A DNA stretch of 59,921 bases from Syntrophales bacterium (GTDB lineage: Bacteria; Desulfobacterota; Syntrophia; Syntrophales; UBA8958), in contig JAOAFE010000012.1 in assembly GCA_026416455.1 (NCBI GenBank), positions 1 through 59,921 of the forward strand, written 5' to 3'. Shown here piece by piece: positions 1 through 8,167 of this stretch (position 1 is the first letter of the stretch; every line of letters begins with the position of its first letter). The notes under the pieces are model-generated. The model ran no database searches. It saw only the letters and a program-made list of their open reading frames with translations, and was not told the origin of the DNA. The translations under genes were made by a program, and so were the position numbers.

Positions 1-141
1 GGGTCGCCCATTATGGAGCAGATTGCCATTACGACCCAGTATGACATCGAATCTCGGAAGAAGCTGGTTCGGTATATCGCCGGTATGAGCGGAGGAGACC
101 GCGAGGCCTTGGCAAAAGAGATACTTAATCCGGAAAAATAA
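1..141 (+). CDS. C-terminal end of a probable 4-hydroxybutyryl-CoA dehydratase / HpaB-family protein (partial)
   Basis: An open frame enters the window at base 1 and ends with TAA at 139-141, giving 46 residues. The stretch reads GSPIMEQIAITTQYDIESR and then a short helix ending in AGM. In my memory this resembles the tail of the 4-hydroxybutyryl-CoA dehydratase and 4-hydroxyphenylacetate hydroxylase family, where a GSPQ-type segment precedes a 'YD.E..K.L...AG' helix. The neighbouring acyl-CoA genes fit a CoA-ester dehydratase. The catalytic part lies outside the window, so the family call is tentative. A strong terminator follows 20 bases later, so the gene ends its transcription unit. Confidence 0.4.
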   Translation, partial: GSPIMEQIAITTQYDIESRKKLVRYIAGMSGGDREALAKEILNPEK

Positions 142-160
142 AGAGTAAAGAAGTGACAAG

Positions 161-200
161 CGGGGAATTGGGACTCATCCCACCTCCCCGTTTTATTTTA
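161..200 (+). terminator. Rho-independent terminator
   Basis: CGGGGA at 161-166 pairs with TCCCCG at 185-190, and TGGGA at 169-173 pairs with TCCCA at 178-182. A two-base mismatch separates the two helices and the loop is CTCA. TTTTATTTTA follows. It separates the partial upstream gene from the acyl-CoA ligase. Confidence 0.8.
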
Positions 201-226
201 ATTATAGTGATAGAAAAGGAGTGGAC

Positions 227-1837
227 ATGGTTGACCGCAGTAAACGTGTGCAACGTTCTTTGATCCCTCTGGAAGAATTACCCTTGCTTAAAGGCAGGCG
301 GCGTGACTTTTCCAATGTGGCGGAGATGATCACCCATAGAGCAGAAGAATTTGCCGAAAACAGAATGGTTCTCTATTACGAGGATGTTATCTCCTACGGC
401 GAGGTAAACGAGAGGGCGAATCGGGTGGCCTCTTTTCTCATTAACCAGGGTGTAAGCAAAGGTGATATCGTATCTGTTATGGTTCTCAATTCCCCAGAGA
501 TTTACTACACTATGTTCGGTGCACAGAAGATTGGAGCAATTGCTGGCGCCATTAATTACATGTTGAAAGGCCCAGAGATAGCCTATGTTCTCGATGATTC
601 GAAACCAAAGGTTGCTTTTGTCGGAAGCGAATATATGGTGGAATTTGCTCGAGGTGTGTCTTTGGCTAAACACAAACCTCTGGTTGTGGAAGTTAAAACA
701 GAAGTGGAGCATGGTCAGAGCATAGCAGCGACAACCCTCACAGATATCTTGCAAGCTTATCCGGCCGTCGAACGCCTCACGAAACAATCGCTGGATGACC
801 CTTTCTTGCTACTTTATTCTTCGGGAACTACAGGTGTGCCTAAGGGAATTCTCCTTTCCAACCGCAATCAACTGGCCATCTGTAAAGGGAAAGCAACCTT
901 TGGTCTGAGCGAACCGGGGGATGTTATATTGATTATTCTACCTATGTTTCACGTCAATCCCCTGTGCGTTTGGACCTATCCGACCATCTACCTAGGGCTC
1001 ACCCTGTGCATAAGAAAAACCTTTTCTCCTAAAGAGTTCTGGCATGTTCTCACTCGGTATGGTGTTACCACCGTACAGGGTGTACCAGCCATGTATGCTT
1101 ATGTGTACAATATAGCCGATCCGTCTACGATCGAATTCGATAAGTTGAAGTTACGCCTGGCTTACACGGGCGCAGCTCCTATGCCGGTGGAATTGATTCG
1201 GGGTTTCAAAGAAAAGTACGGGGTGCAGGTAATTGACGGCTATGGCCTGACGGAAGCAACCGGGGTTTCCACGACGTGTTCTCTCGTGCCAGAAAACATA
1301 GGTTCCATCGGAGTAGCCTTCCCGGGCTTGGAAGTAGAAATAATGGATGACGATAACAACATTATGCCGTACGGAGAAAGAGGGGAAATATGTGTCAAAG
1401 GGGAGGCCGTCATGTTGGGTTATTTGAACAAACCGGAAGCGACGGCGGAGACCATCAAAGACGGTTGGCTCCATACGGGGGATATGGGATGGATGGACGA
1501 AAGAGGTTACGTTTACATCTCCGGACGGAAAAAAGAGATGATTAACCGAGGAGGTGAAAACATTTATCCCCGGGAGATAGAGATTCCTCTGGAGCAACAT
1601 CCAGCGATAGAAGAAGTGGCTGTTATCGGTGCGCCAGATCCGGCGTTGGGTGAGCGGGTAAGGGCAGTCATTCGCCTGAAAGACGGGTTTTCCCTTACGG
1701 CGGAGGAGGTCAAGACCTACCTGGAGGATAAAATTGCGAAGTACAAAATCCCTGAGTATGTCAACTTTGTGAAAGAATTTCCTCGTAATCCGACGGGCAA
1801 GATACTCAAACAAGAGCTAAAAAAGCTATTTTCGTGA
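227..1837 (+). CDS. Acyl-CoA ligase (AMP-forming, ANL superfamily)
   Basis: This 536-residue protein activates a carboxylic acid with ATP and CoA through an acyl-adenylate. The core motifs are in order: the phosphate-binding loop SSGTTGVPKG near residue 197, DGYGLTEATG in the middle, HTGDMG near residue 417, the hinge region SGRKKEMINRGGENIYPREI, and the C-terminal PTGKILKQ that carries the catalytic lysine. The substrate cannot be read from sequence; fatty, cyclic or aromatic acids are all possible. I chose ATG 227 over GTG 221 because AGGAG at 217-221 sits five bases upstream of it. The 3' end overlaps the convergent metallo-hydrolase gene by 12 bases. Confidence 0.92.
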   Translation: MVDRSKRVQRSLIPLEELPLLKGRRRDFSNVAEMITHRAEEFAENRMVLYYEDVISYGEVNERANRVASFLINQGVSKGDIVSVMVLNSPEIYYTMFGAQKIGAIAGAINYMLKGPEIAYVLDDSKPKVAFVGSEYMVEFARGVSLAKHKPLVVEVKTEVEHGQSIAATTLTDILQAYPAVERLTKQSLDDPFLLLYSSGTTGVPKGILLSNRNQLAICKGKATFGLSEPGDVILIILPMFHVNPLCVWTYPTIYLGLTLCIRKTFSPKEFWHVLTRYGVTTVQGVPAMYAYVYNIADPSTIEFDKLKLRLAYTGAAPMPVELIRGFKEKYGVQVIDGYGLTEATGVSTTCSLVPENIGSIGVAFPGLEVEIMDDDNNIMPYGERGEICVKGEAVMLGYLNKPEATAETIKDGWLHTGDMGWMDERGYVYISGRKKEMINRGGENIYPREIEIPLEQHPAIEEVAVIGAPDPALGERVRAVIRLKDGFSLTAEEVKTYLEDKIAKYKIPEYVNFVKEFPRNPTGKILKQELKKLFS

Positions 1838-2593
1838 GGGTTTTTTAACGGCGACTTGAAGTCCGTCACGGGCCGATCTGGTGGCGGGGAATACCGTCTT
1901 CGCCAATTGCTCGGCTTCTTTTCGATGAGAGACAGAAGGGTATTGGAAAGCGTCGAAGTGGACGAGTACAAGTTCTTTTACCTCTGCTTCTTTGGCTATT
2001 TGGGCTGCCACGAGCGGGTTTAAATGGGGCCATTCTTCGCTAGTCAAAGTGCCAGCGTAGGCGCATTCGGCAAGGAGTAGCTCGGCTCTTAAAGCCAATT
2101 CCACGGCATTGGGGCAATATCCGGTGTCGGGCAGGTAGGTGACGGTAACCCCATCGATCTCAAGGCGATATCCCAGACATCTAGTCACATGACGGAGATC
2201 TTTAGCCACCACTTTGAGGGGCTGGAGTTTTTCTTCGTCCCCAGGTAGCTCTAAAATTGTAACGTCATAAGGTAGGCTGTTTAATGGAGCGGTGTATGGT
2301 TCTCCCACAATGGTTTCTAAATAGTTAACAGTACCTGAAGGAATAACGATGGTCAGTCCCTGGGAAAAGAGGAATTTATTCAACACGTGGAGACCTACAG
2401 TATGGTCGAGATGGTAATGGCTAAGAAAAAGAACGACTGGCTTTTCTCCTGGTTTCACATATTTATCGAGTTTTGCCAGGCCGTATCCTGCATCAAATAT
2501 CACATGGTAGCTAGAAGTCTCTACTAAAACGCAGATGGTATTTCCCGTTTTCGTGTCGTACCATCCGTTGGTGCCGAGAAAAATTACCTTCAT
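1826..2593 (-). CDS. Metallo-beta-lactamase-fold hydrolase (ribonuclease Z-like)
   Basis: This 255-residue protein has the MBL-fold zinc site LSHYHLDH (HxHxDH), followed by a later histidine in RHVTRCLGY, an aspartate in YLPDTGY and a C-terminal VHFDAF. The strand order and the opening KVIFLGTNGWYDTKTGNT resemble the RNase Z / AtsA-like branch of the fold. Family knowledge says such proteins hydrolyse phosphodiesters, sulfates or thioesters; the substrate here is unknown. An in-frame extension to 2785 exists, but the start at 2593 has GAGGTGG upstream and is where family similarity begins. It is divergent from the dehydrogenase gene and convergent with the acyl-CoA ligase. Confidence 0.8.
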   Translation of the reverse strand: MKVIFLGTNGWYDTKTGNTICVLVETSSYHVIFDAGYGLAKLDKYVKPGEKPVVLFLSHYHLDHTVGLHVLNKFLFSQGLTIVIPSGTVNYLETIVGEPYTAPLNSLPYDVTILELPGDEEKLQPLKVVAKDLRHVTRCLGYRLEIDGVTVTYLPDTGYCPNAVELALRAELLLAECAYAGTLTSEEWPHLNPLVAAQIAKEAEVKELVLVHFDAFQYPSVSHRKEAEQLAKTVFPATRSARDGLQVAVKKPSRK

Positions 2594-2717
2594 AGGGGCC
2601 ACCTCAAAATTTTTCCCTTCATGGCATAGACGAAAAATAAATGCAATGGAACGACGAATCCTGTTGACCTCTGGGTTTTTTGCAAGTAAAAAAGAGGTAA
2701 AGAAAGGGGGGGATAAA

Positions 2718-3485
2718 ATGGAGATTGCTGGTCGCACGGCGATTGTAACAGGTGGGGCATCGGGTCTAGGGGCGGCCACGGTCAAGGTGCTCGCAGGCGC
2801 CGGAGGGAACGTGGTGATTGCCGATATTCAGGGGGATCGAGGACGCTCATTGGCTGCAGCCCTTGGAGGGAGGGTGACCTTTACCTCAATAGACGTCACG
2901 GATGGGGAAAGTGTCAAAAAAGCCCTAGAAGAAGTGGTAGCCCTCTTTGGGACGGTGCATATTTTAATTAACGCTGCCGGTTCGGGTTGGTCAGAAAGGA
3001 CCGTAAAAAAAGATGGTCCCCATAGCCTCTCCATCTTTGAACAGATAGTGAGGTTGAACCTGGTCGGTACTTTTAACTGCGCTTCGCAGGCGGCCTTCGT
3101 CATGAGCAAGAATACACCAGATGAAAACGGGGAACGCGGTGTTATTGTGAATGTGGCCTCCACGGCCGCCTTTGACGGGCAGATAGGGCAGGTAGCCTAT
3201 GCTGCCTCCAAAGGTGGAGTGGTCAGCATGACCCTCCCCATGGCTCGCGATTTGGCAAGTCTCGGCATCAGATGCGTAACCGTTGCCCCCGGGGTATTTG
3301 ACACCCCTCTTTTAAATCTTTTGCCACTGGAAGCGAAGCGCGCCCTATCAGAAATGGTACCATTCCCTCGACGATTGGGTGCCCCCCACGAGTTCGCTAT
3401 CCTTGTTGAGCATATTATTAGAAATCCATACATCAACGGAGAGGTTATTCGTATAGACGGTGCCTTGCGCATGCCGCCACGGTAG
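2718..3485 (+). CDS. Short-chain dehydrogenase, type II 3-hydroxyacyl-CoA dehydrogenase-like
   Basis: This 255-residue Rossmann protein has the SDR cofactor motif VTGGASGLG near residues 9-17, an Asp at the end of the second strand (VIADIQ, which favours NAD), NAAG at the fourth strand, and a catalytic Ser near 147 with YAASK near 160. The insert around KNTPDENGERGVIVN is typical of human HSD10-like 3-hydroxy-2-methylbutyryl-CoA dehydrogenases. It probably oxidises 3-hydroxyacyl-CoA in beta-oxidation or branched-chain degradation. The open frame extends upstream to 2535, but ATG 2718 follows a G-rich ribosome site and starts directly at the fold. The thiolase-like gene begins 12 bases after its stop. 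Confidence 0.88.
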   Translation: MEIAGRTAIVTGGASGLGAATVKVLAGAGGNVVIADIQGDRGRSLAAALGGRVTFTSIDVTDGESVKKALEEVVALFGTVHILINAAGSGWSERTVKKDGPHSLSIFEQIVRLNLVGTFNCASQAAFVMSKNTPDENGERGVIVNVASTAAFDGQIGQVAYAASKGGVVSMTLPMARDLASLGIRCVTVAPGVFDTPLLNLLPLEAKRALSEMVPFPRRLGAPHEFAILVEHIIRNPYINGEVIRIDGALRMPPR

Positions 3486-3497
3486 GGGAGGTGCATG

Positions 3498-4787
3498 ATG
3501 AAAAAAGAAGTGTTCATTGTGGGCGTCGGAATGACACAGATTAAAAAGCAGGGACCCAGTTACGAAGATCTGTGCCGCGAAGCGATCGCAGAGGCGATGG
3601 CAGATGCGGGCTTAGACTACGAGGGGGAAAAAAAAGCGATCGAAGCCATCTATTACGGGAATTGCACGCAAGGTCTCTTTACGAGCCAACACTCCGTCAG
3701 GGGGCAGGTGATAACGAGACGCCTTGGATTTTCGGAAATACCGGTGATCAATATTGAAAATGCTTGTGCAACTGCGTCTACGGCACTTCACGAAGCCGTC
3801 ACCCGCATCAGGGCGGGGATGGCCAATTTGGTGTTAGCCGTAGGAGTGGAAAAGATGTTCCCGGATATGGAAAGAATAGATGATTTCCCAGAGATAAAGG
3901 CAGCCTTGCCTTATCTCGGTTTTGCGTCTTTTTGGATTGCCTGTGAACAGGACCGAAGAGAAAAATATATGGAGACATGGAGAAGAGAAAAGGCCGAACT
4001 TCTAGGCATCCCCTACGAAGAAACTTCGGTCGGAGGAGATAGAAGCCCATTTATGGATTATTATGCCATAAAGGCCCTCTATTTGATGAAGAAATACGGT
4101 TACACGCAAGAAGATTTAGCTCGGGTATGTGCCAAAACTCATTTCCACGGGTCTTTAAATCCCAAAGCCCAATATCGGAAAGCTATGACTTGGGAAGAGG
4201 TTCTTTCCGATAAGTTGGTGACGTATCCATTGACCCGGCCCATGTGTTCTCCCATCGGGGAAGGGGCAGCGGCGGCCCTCGTCTGCTCCGAAGAATACTT
4301 GAAACAGCATCGAATAGTGAATTCGCCAGTTCTGATCCGAGCCTCCGTACTTATCTCCGGGAGAGATCGGGATCCATATGAGGAGGATATATCTGCGAGA
4401 GGGGCGCGATTCGCTTTCACCGAAGCGGGTCTTACACCCCAAGACATAGACGTTCTGGAAGTGCACGATGCCACGTCCTTCGGAGAAATATATCAGACGG
4501 CCCAGGCCGGTTTCGTTTCTCCGGAAGAAGCGGGAAAATTCTGTACCTCCGGGGAAACATCCCTCACAGGTTCTCTACCCACTAACACGAGCGGAGGTCT
4601 CGTCTCCCGGGGTCACCCCGTGGGATGTACGGGTCTTGCTCAAGTATATGAGATCGTAACTCAATTGCGCCATAGAGCGGGAGAAAGACAAGTATCCCGT
4701 GCTTCAATTGGTATGTGCTTAAATGGTGGAGGTGTGATCGGGGCGGAAGAAGCCTCATTTTGTGCTCATATCTTTGAAGCATGTTGA
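3498..4787 (+). CDS. Thiolase-like acyl-CoA acetyltransferase (SCP-x / lipid-transfer type)
   Basis: The 429-residue protein belongs to the non-classical thiolase group. It starts EVFIVGVGMTQIKK, has the nucleophilic cysteine in ENACATASTA near residue 90, the histidine in SRGHPVGCTG near 372 and a C-terminal CLNGGGVIG. These three positions are the expected catalytic set. Family members cleave 3-ketoacyl-CoA or act in condensing complexes. ATG 3495 and ATG 3498 are adjacent; the second is better spaced from GGAGG at 3487-3491. It lies between the SDR and CoA-transferase genes with gaps of 12 and 3 bases, so one operon is likely. Confidence 0.85.
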   Translation: MKKEVFIVGVGMTQIKKQGPSYEDLCREAIAEAMADAGLDYEGEKKAIEAIYYGNCTQGLFTSQHSVRGQVITRRLGFSEIPVINIENACATASTALHEAVTRIRAGMANLVLAVGVEKMFPDMERIDDFPEIKAALPYLGFASFWIACEQDRREKYMETWRREKAELLGIPYEETSVGGDRSPFMDYYAIKALYLMKKYGYTQEDLARVCAKTHFHGSLNPKAQYRKAMTWEEVLSDKLVTYPLTRPMCSPIGEGAAAALVCSEEYLKQHRIVNSPVLIRASVLISGRDRDPYEEDISARGARFAFTEAGLTPQDIDVLEVHDATSFGEIYQTAQAGFVSPEEAGKFCTSGETSLTGSLPTNTSGGLVSRGHPVGCTGLAQVYEIVTQLRHRAGERQVSRASIGMCLNGGGVIGAEEASFCAHIFEAC

Positions 4788-4790
4788 TTT

Positions 4791-5954
4791 ATGGCCTTTC
4801 TACACGGTCTAAAAATTTTAGATTTTACGGCCCTTTTGCCTGGACCATTTGCTACTCTCTGTCTCTCCGACCTGGGAGCAGAAGTGCTATGGGTTAAATC
4901 TCCAACCCGTCCCGACCTGGTGGACCTTTTGCCTCCATTTATAGATGAACTGGGAATGTCGGCCGCCTCAGCTTATCTGGGACGGGGTAAACGCATCATA
5001 AAGCTCAACCTCAAGGACCCACGAGCGGTTCAAATCGTCTATAAGCTACTTAACAATTATGACATCGTAATTGAGCAGTTCCGTCCGGGAGTGATGAATA
5101 GACTAGGTCTTGGTTACGATCACCTGAGAGCCATTAATCCCAGTATCATTTATTGCTCTCTGAGTGGCTACGGCCAGTCGGGGCCTTTCAGCAAGAAAGC
5201 GGGGCACGATATAAATTATTTGGCCCTTTCTGGTCTTATGGACTATTCGGGTAGGAAATCCTCAGGTCCAGTTCTATTGGGTATGCAGGTAGCGGATTTG
5301 GCCGCCGGTGCCCAAAATGTTGTCATCGGAGTGCTTTCAGCCGTTATCCATCGCCTAAGTACAGGAGAAGGCTCTTATCTCGATCTAGCTATGGTTGATG
5401 GCCTGATGGCATTTCATGCCCTCTATGGGGCGTCTTTCTTGGCTGGCGGACGGGTGCCGAGAAGGGAGGAAGAGGTATTAAATGGCGGGTCGCTTTACGA
5501 TTTTTATGAAACGGCGGACGGCAAGTATATAAGCGTAGGTCCCCTGGAGCTTAATTTTTTTAGTGACTTTTGTCACCGATTGGGAAGGGCAGATCTAGCA
5601 CCCTATGGAGTGCTTCCACCCCAGTTAGAGAAGGTTAAAGGGGAGTTACGAGATATTTTCAAATCTAAAACGAGAGACGAATGGGTAAAAATATTCGAGG
5701 GATCTGAGGCCTGTGTGGAACCGGTATTGACATTGGAAGAGGCATTAAATTCAGAGCTCGTCCATTTCCGGGGGCTGATAAAAACTATAAGACTGCCCGA
5801 AGGGAGGGAAATCAAGCAGATAGGTTCACCCTTTCCTCAGGCCAGAGAGAGGGAATATACCCCCCCCGTTGAGTGTACACGAGAGATTCTATCCAGTCTC
5901 GGCTATAGGGAAGGAGAGATTGAAGACCTTTTCCAGGCGGGCGCAGTTTCCTGA
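4791..5954 (+). CDS. CaiB/BaiF class III CoA-transferase family protein
   Basis: The 387-residue sequence opens with GLKILDFTALLPGPFATLCLSDLGAEV, the N-terminal signature of class III CoA-transferases and alpha-methylacyl-CoA racemases. Other family marks are KLNLKDPRA, VIEQFRPGVM..LGLGYD, YCSLSGYGQSGP and QVADLAAGA, where the Asp near residue 168 matches the catalytic aspartate. The SLYDFYETADGKYISVG segment is closer to the racemase branch (AMACR/Mcr) than to formyl-CoA transferases. It could epimerise a 2-methylacyl-CoA or move CoA between acids. It starts three bases after the thiolase-like gene and ends the operon, since a strong promoter follows. Confidence 0.85.
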   Translation: MAFLHGLKILDFTALLPGPFATLCLSDLGAEVLWVKSPTRPDLVDLLPPFIDELGMSAASAYLGRGKRIIKLNLKDPRAVQIVYKLLNNYDIVIEQFRPGVMNRLGLGYDHLRAINPSIIYCSLSGYGQSGPFSKKAGHDINYLALSGLMDYSGRKSSGPVLLGMQVADLAAGAQNVVIGVLSAVIHRLSTGEGSYLDLAMVDGLMAFHALYGASFLAGGRVPRREEEVLNGGSLYDFYETADGKYISVGPLELNFFSDFCHRLGRADLAPYGVLPPQLEKVKGELRDIFKSKTRDEWVKIFEGSEACVEPVLTLEEALNSELVHFRGLIKTIRLPEGREIKQIGSPFPQAREREYTPPVECTREILSSLGYREGEIEDLFQAGAVS

Positions 5955-5961
5955 GATGGCC

Positions 5962-5990
5962 TTGACATGTGTCCGTCCGTAATTTATATT
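5962..5990 (+). promoter_or_regulatory. Sigma70-type promoter for the zinc-ribbon / hydrolase pair
   Basis: TTGACA at 5962-5967 is separated by exactly 17 bases from TATATT at 5985-5990. This is close to consensus and lies about 65 bases upstream of the zinc-ribbon gene. It implies a transcription unit independent of the preceding operon. Confidence 0.75.
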
Positions 5991-6054
5991 GATATACGCT
6001 TAAAAGAGTATGGAAGGCTGTCTGTAAGAGAATTAGGAGAAAGGAGGATTTGAG

Positions 6055-6219
6055 ATGCCTACGTATGAGTACGTGTGCCAAGGCTGCAATCATGAATTCT
6101 CCGTGATCCACAGTATCTCCGAGCACGAAAAGGCAAAAGTAGCTTGCCCCAAGTGCAAGAGCAAGAAAGTAAAACAGCAGGTGTCCACCTTCCAGGTCAA
6201 GACATCGAAGAAGAGCTGA
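6055..6219 (+). CDS. FmdB-type zinc-ribbon regulatory protein
   Basis: This 54-residue gene begins MPTYEYVCQGCNHEFSV and carries two CxxC knuckles, VCQGC near residues 8-11 and CPKC near 31-34, the single zinc ribbon of the FmdB family. The lysine-rich tail lacks other domains. Family members are small, often annotated as regulators of amidase or formamidase genes, but their biochemical role is unsettled. AAAGGAGG at 6041-6048 is a strong ribosome site seven bases ahead of ATG. It is the first gene after the promoter at 5962-5990 and lies 33 bases upstream of the alpha/beta hydrolase, so co-transcription is likely. Confidence 0.85.
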   Translation: MPTYEYVCQGCNHEFSVIHSISEHEKAKVACPKCKSKKVKQQVSTFQVKTSKKS

Positions 6220-6252
6220 TTGATTAAGGCCGGCGCCGGTCGGAGGAAAAAG

Positions 6253-7116
6253 ATGAAGACATCAAAAGTCAGTGTACCGAGGGGTTTTTTTAACTATCGC
6301 TATGGGGGAGATGAAAAGGGGTTCCCCATAGTTTTTATTCACGGCTGGCCGGAAAGTTCGTATTGTTGGGAGCAGGTAGTGAAATATTTAAGTCCAAACT
6401 TTCGCCTCATAGCTCCTGACTTGCGCGGCTTGGGTGACAGCGAACGAACTCTTGATCCTGCTCTTTATCTCAAAGTGGAACTGGCCCGTGATATGGTAGA
6501 GGTGATCGATGCCCTAGATATAAAGGATTTTTATCTCGTCGGACATGACTGGGGCGGCATAGTGGCCCAAGAGGTGGCAATTGCTTGCCCAACGAGGGTA
6601 AAAAGGCTCGTCATCATGAATATACCCGTAATAACTAACTCCCGAGGGAATAAAGAGGCAAGAGATGTAATCAACAGCTGGGGAGGGCTTCCCCACTGGT
6701 ATCAATATTTTCAACAGCAGCCTGGATTGGCCGAGGCTATGATCAAAGGGAACGAGGAAGTCTGGGTAAGTTATTTTTTCGGCCGAGCCGGGCGCGAGGG
6801 GAAAATTCCTCGGGAGGCCATTGAAGAGTATATTCGTTGTTACAAAATAGAACATACGCCTGCTACGGCGGCTTACTATTACCGGGCTATGCGTCATGAT
6901 TACGCCCGTTGGGAAAGCCTAGCAGGGAAGAAATTCCCCATGCCTACCCTCTATGTCTACGGTGAAAAAGATGTCGTCATCATTCCTCAATATCTAAATC
7001 ACATTGAGGATGTTTTTGACTCCATTCGGGTGGTGCGCATTGAGGCGGGGCATTTTGTTCAGGAAGAGGAACCGGAAAAAGTGGCGCAGGCCATGAATGA
7101 GTTCTTCATGTCTTAA
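6253..7116 (+). CDS. Alpha/beta hydrolase, epoxide hydrolase-like
   Basis: The 287-residue protein has the oxyanion motif HGWPES near residue 31, the nucleophile elbow GHDWGG with Asp near residue 99, an acid in VYGEKDVV and the catalytic histidine in EAGHFVQ near 266. An aspartate nucleophile with HGxP points to epoxide hydrolases or haloalkane dehalogenases rather than serine esterases. The DWGG context is epoxide hydrolase-like, and the Arg-rich elbow of fluoroacetate dehalogenases is absent. ATG 6253 follows CGGAGG at 6241-6246; a TTG at 6220 would overlap that ribosome site. The 3' end overlaps the convergent DAHP synthase gene by 11 bases. Confidence 0.85.
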   Translation: MKTSKVSVPRGFFNYRYGGDEKGFPIVFIHGWPESSYCWEQVVKYLSPNFRLIAPDLRGLGDSERTLDPALYLKVELARDMVEVIDALDIKDFYLVGHDWGGIVAQEVAIACPTRVKRLVIMNIPVITNSRGNKEARDVINSWGGLPHWYQYFQQQPGLAEAMIKGNEEVWVSYFFGRAGREGKIPREAIEEYIRCYKIEHTPATAAYYYRAMRHDYARWESLAGKKFPMPTLYVYGEKDVVIIPQYLNHIEDVFDSIRVVRIEAGHFVQEEEPEKVAQAMNEFFMS

Positions 7117-8128
7117 CCGAGGCACCTAGAAAGTCTCGTATCAATTTCCACTCGTTCATTAATCGATCGAAGCCGGGAAAATTTAATGATTGGGCTCCAT
7201 CGGAAAGGGCCTTGTCAGGCTCCGGGTGTACCTCGACCATGATCCCATGAGCGCCAGCTACTAATGCCGCCTTGGCCATGGGGGGAACGAGGGAGCGTCG
7301 ACCGGTCGCATGGGATGGATCCACTATGATGGGTAGATGGGAGAGCTCCTTGATTAAGGGGATAACGGATAAATCGAGGCTGTTCCTTGTTGCCGTTTCG
7401 AAAGTTCTGATGCCCCTTTCGCATAGAATTACATGAGGGTTACCCTCCGTAAGAATATACTCGGCGGCGGCGAGAAATTCTTCTACCGTCGCACTGAGCC
7501 CCCTTTTCAGAAGCACCGGCTTTCCCGCCTGCCCCAGCTCACGCAGGAGGTCGAAATTCTGCATGTTTCTCGCTCCAACCTGTAGGCAGTCAGCATAAGA
7601 AGCAACGAGCTCCACATTCTCTGGTGACATAACTTCTGTCACCACCGGAAGTCCATAGGCGAGGCCGGCTTCTTTCAGCAATTTAAGTCCCTCTTCTTTT
7701 AGTCCTTGAAAAGAGTGCGGTCCCGTGCGAGGTTTGAAAGCTCCTCCCCTCAGCAAGTCAGCGCCCGACTTCTTTACGGCTTGAGCCGTTTTTATGATCT
7801 GCTCTCTACTTTCTACGGCACAAGGGCCGGCTATGACTACCGGTCTTTTTCCTTCCCCCACCTCCACGTGGGCAATCTTCACTACCGTCGAACGAGGATG
7901 AAAATCTCGGGATACGAGTTTGTAAGGTTTTGTCACATGGATGACTTCCTGGACCCCAGGTAAATCACGAATGGTTGTATCATCTACGTAGCCCTTATTG
8001 CCGAGGACACCGATGGCCGTTCTTTCCGAGCCGGGGACCGGAACAGGCGTCAGACCCATTTTTTCAACTGCGGCTAAAACGGCCCCAATCTGTTTTGGCG
8101 TCGCCTTGCGATGCATGACGATAAGCAT
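7106..8128 (-). CDS. aroF: 3-deoxy-7-phosphoheptulonate (DAHP) synthase, type I-beta
   Basis: The enzyme condenses phosphoenolpyruvate and erythrose 4-phosphate in the first step of aromatic amino acid synthesis. The 340 residues contain an N-terminal ferredoxin-like regulatory domain (about residues 1-75), as in the Thermotoga maritima enzyme. The KDO8P/DAHP synthase barrel follows, with [58 protein letters not shown] and [10 protein letters not shown]. The N-terminal domain is the one that gives feedback inhibition by aromatic amino acids in this subgroup. AAGGAGGG lies upstream of ATG 8128. It is transcribed alone or together with the two minus-strand dehydrogenase genes upstream. Confidence 0.95.
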   Translation of the reverse strand: MLIVMHRKATPKQIGAVLAAVEKMGLTPVPVPGSERTAIGVLGNKGYVDDTTIRDLPGVQEVIHVTKPYKLVSRDFHPRSTVVKIAHVEVGEGKRPVVIAGPCAVESREQIIKTAQAVKKSGADLLRGGAFKPRTGPHSFQGLKEEGLKLLKEAGLAYGLPVVTEVMSPENVELVASYADCLQVGARNMQNFDLLRELGQAGKPVLLKRGLSATVEEFLAAAEYILTEGNPHVILCERGIRTFETATRNSLDLSVIPLIKELSHLPIIVDPSHATGRRSLVPPMAKAALVAGAHGIMVEVHPEPDKALSDGAQSLNFPGFDRLMNEWKLIRDFLGASVKT

Positions 8129-8167
8129 GCTCTTTAACCCTCCTTAAGATTCAGGCCCCGAAGGCTA

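Noticed and set aside
2535-2717. N-terminal extension of the short-chain dehydrogenase
   Set aside because: The SDR fold begins at MEIAGRTAIVTGG, and the extension is antisense to the start of the MBL gene.
2594-2785. N-terminal extension of the MBL hydrolase
   Set aside because: It crosses the divergent intergenic region, has no similarity to the fold, and a good ribosome site precedes the start at 2593.
6253-7116. The alpha/beta hydrolase as a fluoroacetate dehalogenase linked to the fluoride riboswitches
   Set aside because: The elbow reads GHDWGG, without the Arg residues that bind the carboxylate in fluoroacetate dehalogenases. It is also more than 30 kb away with its own promoter.
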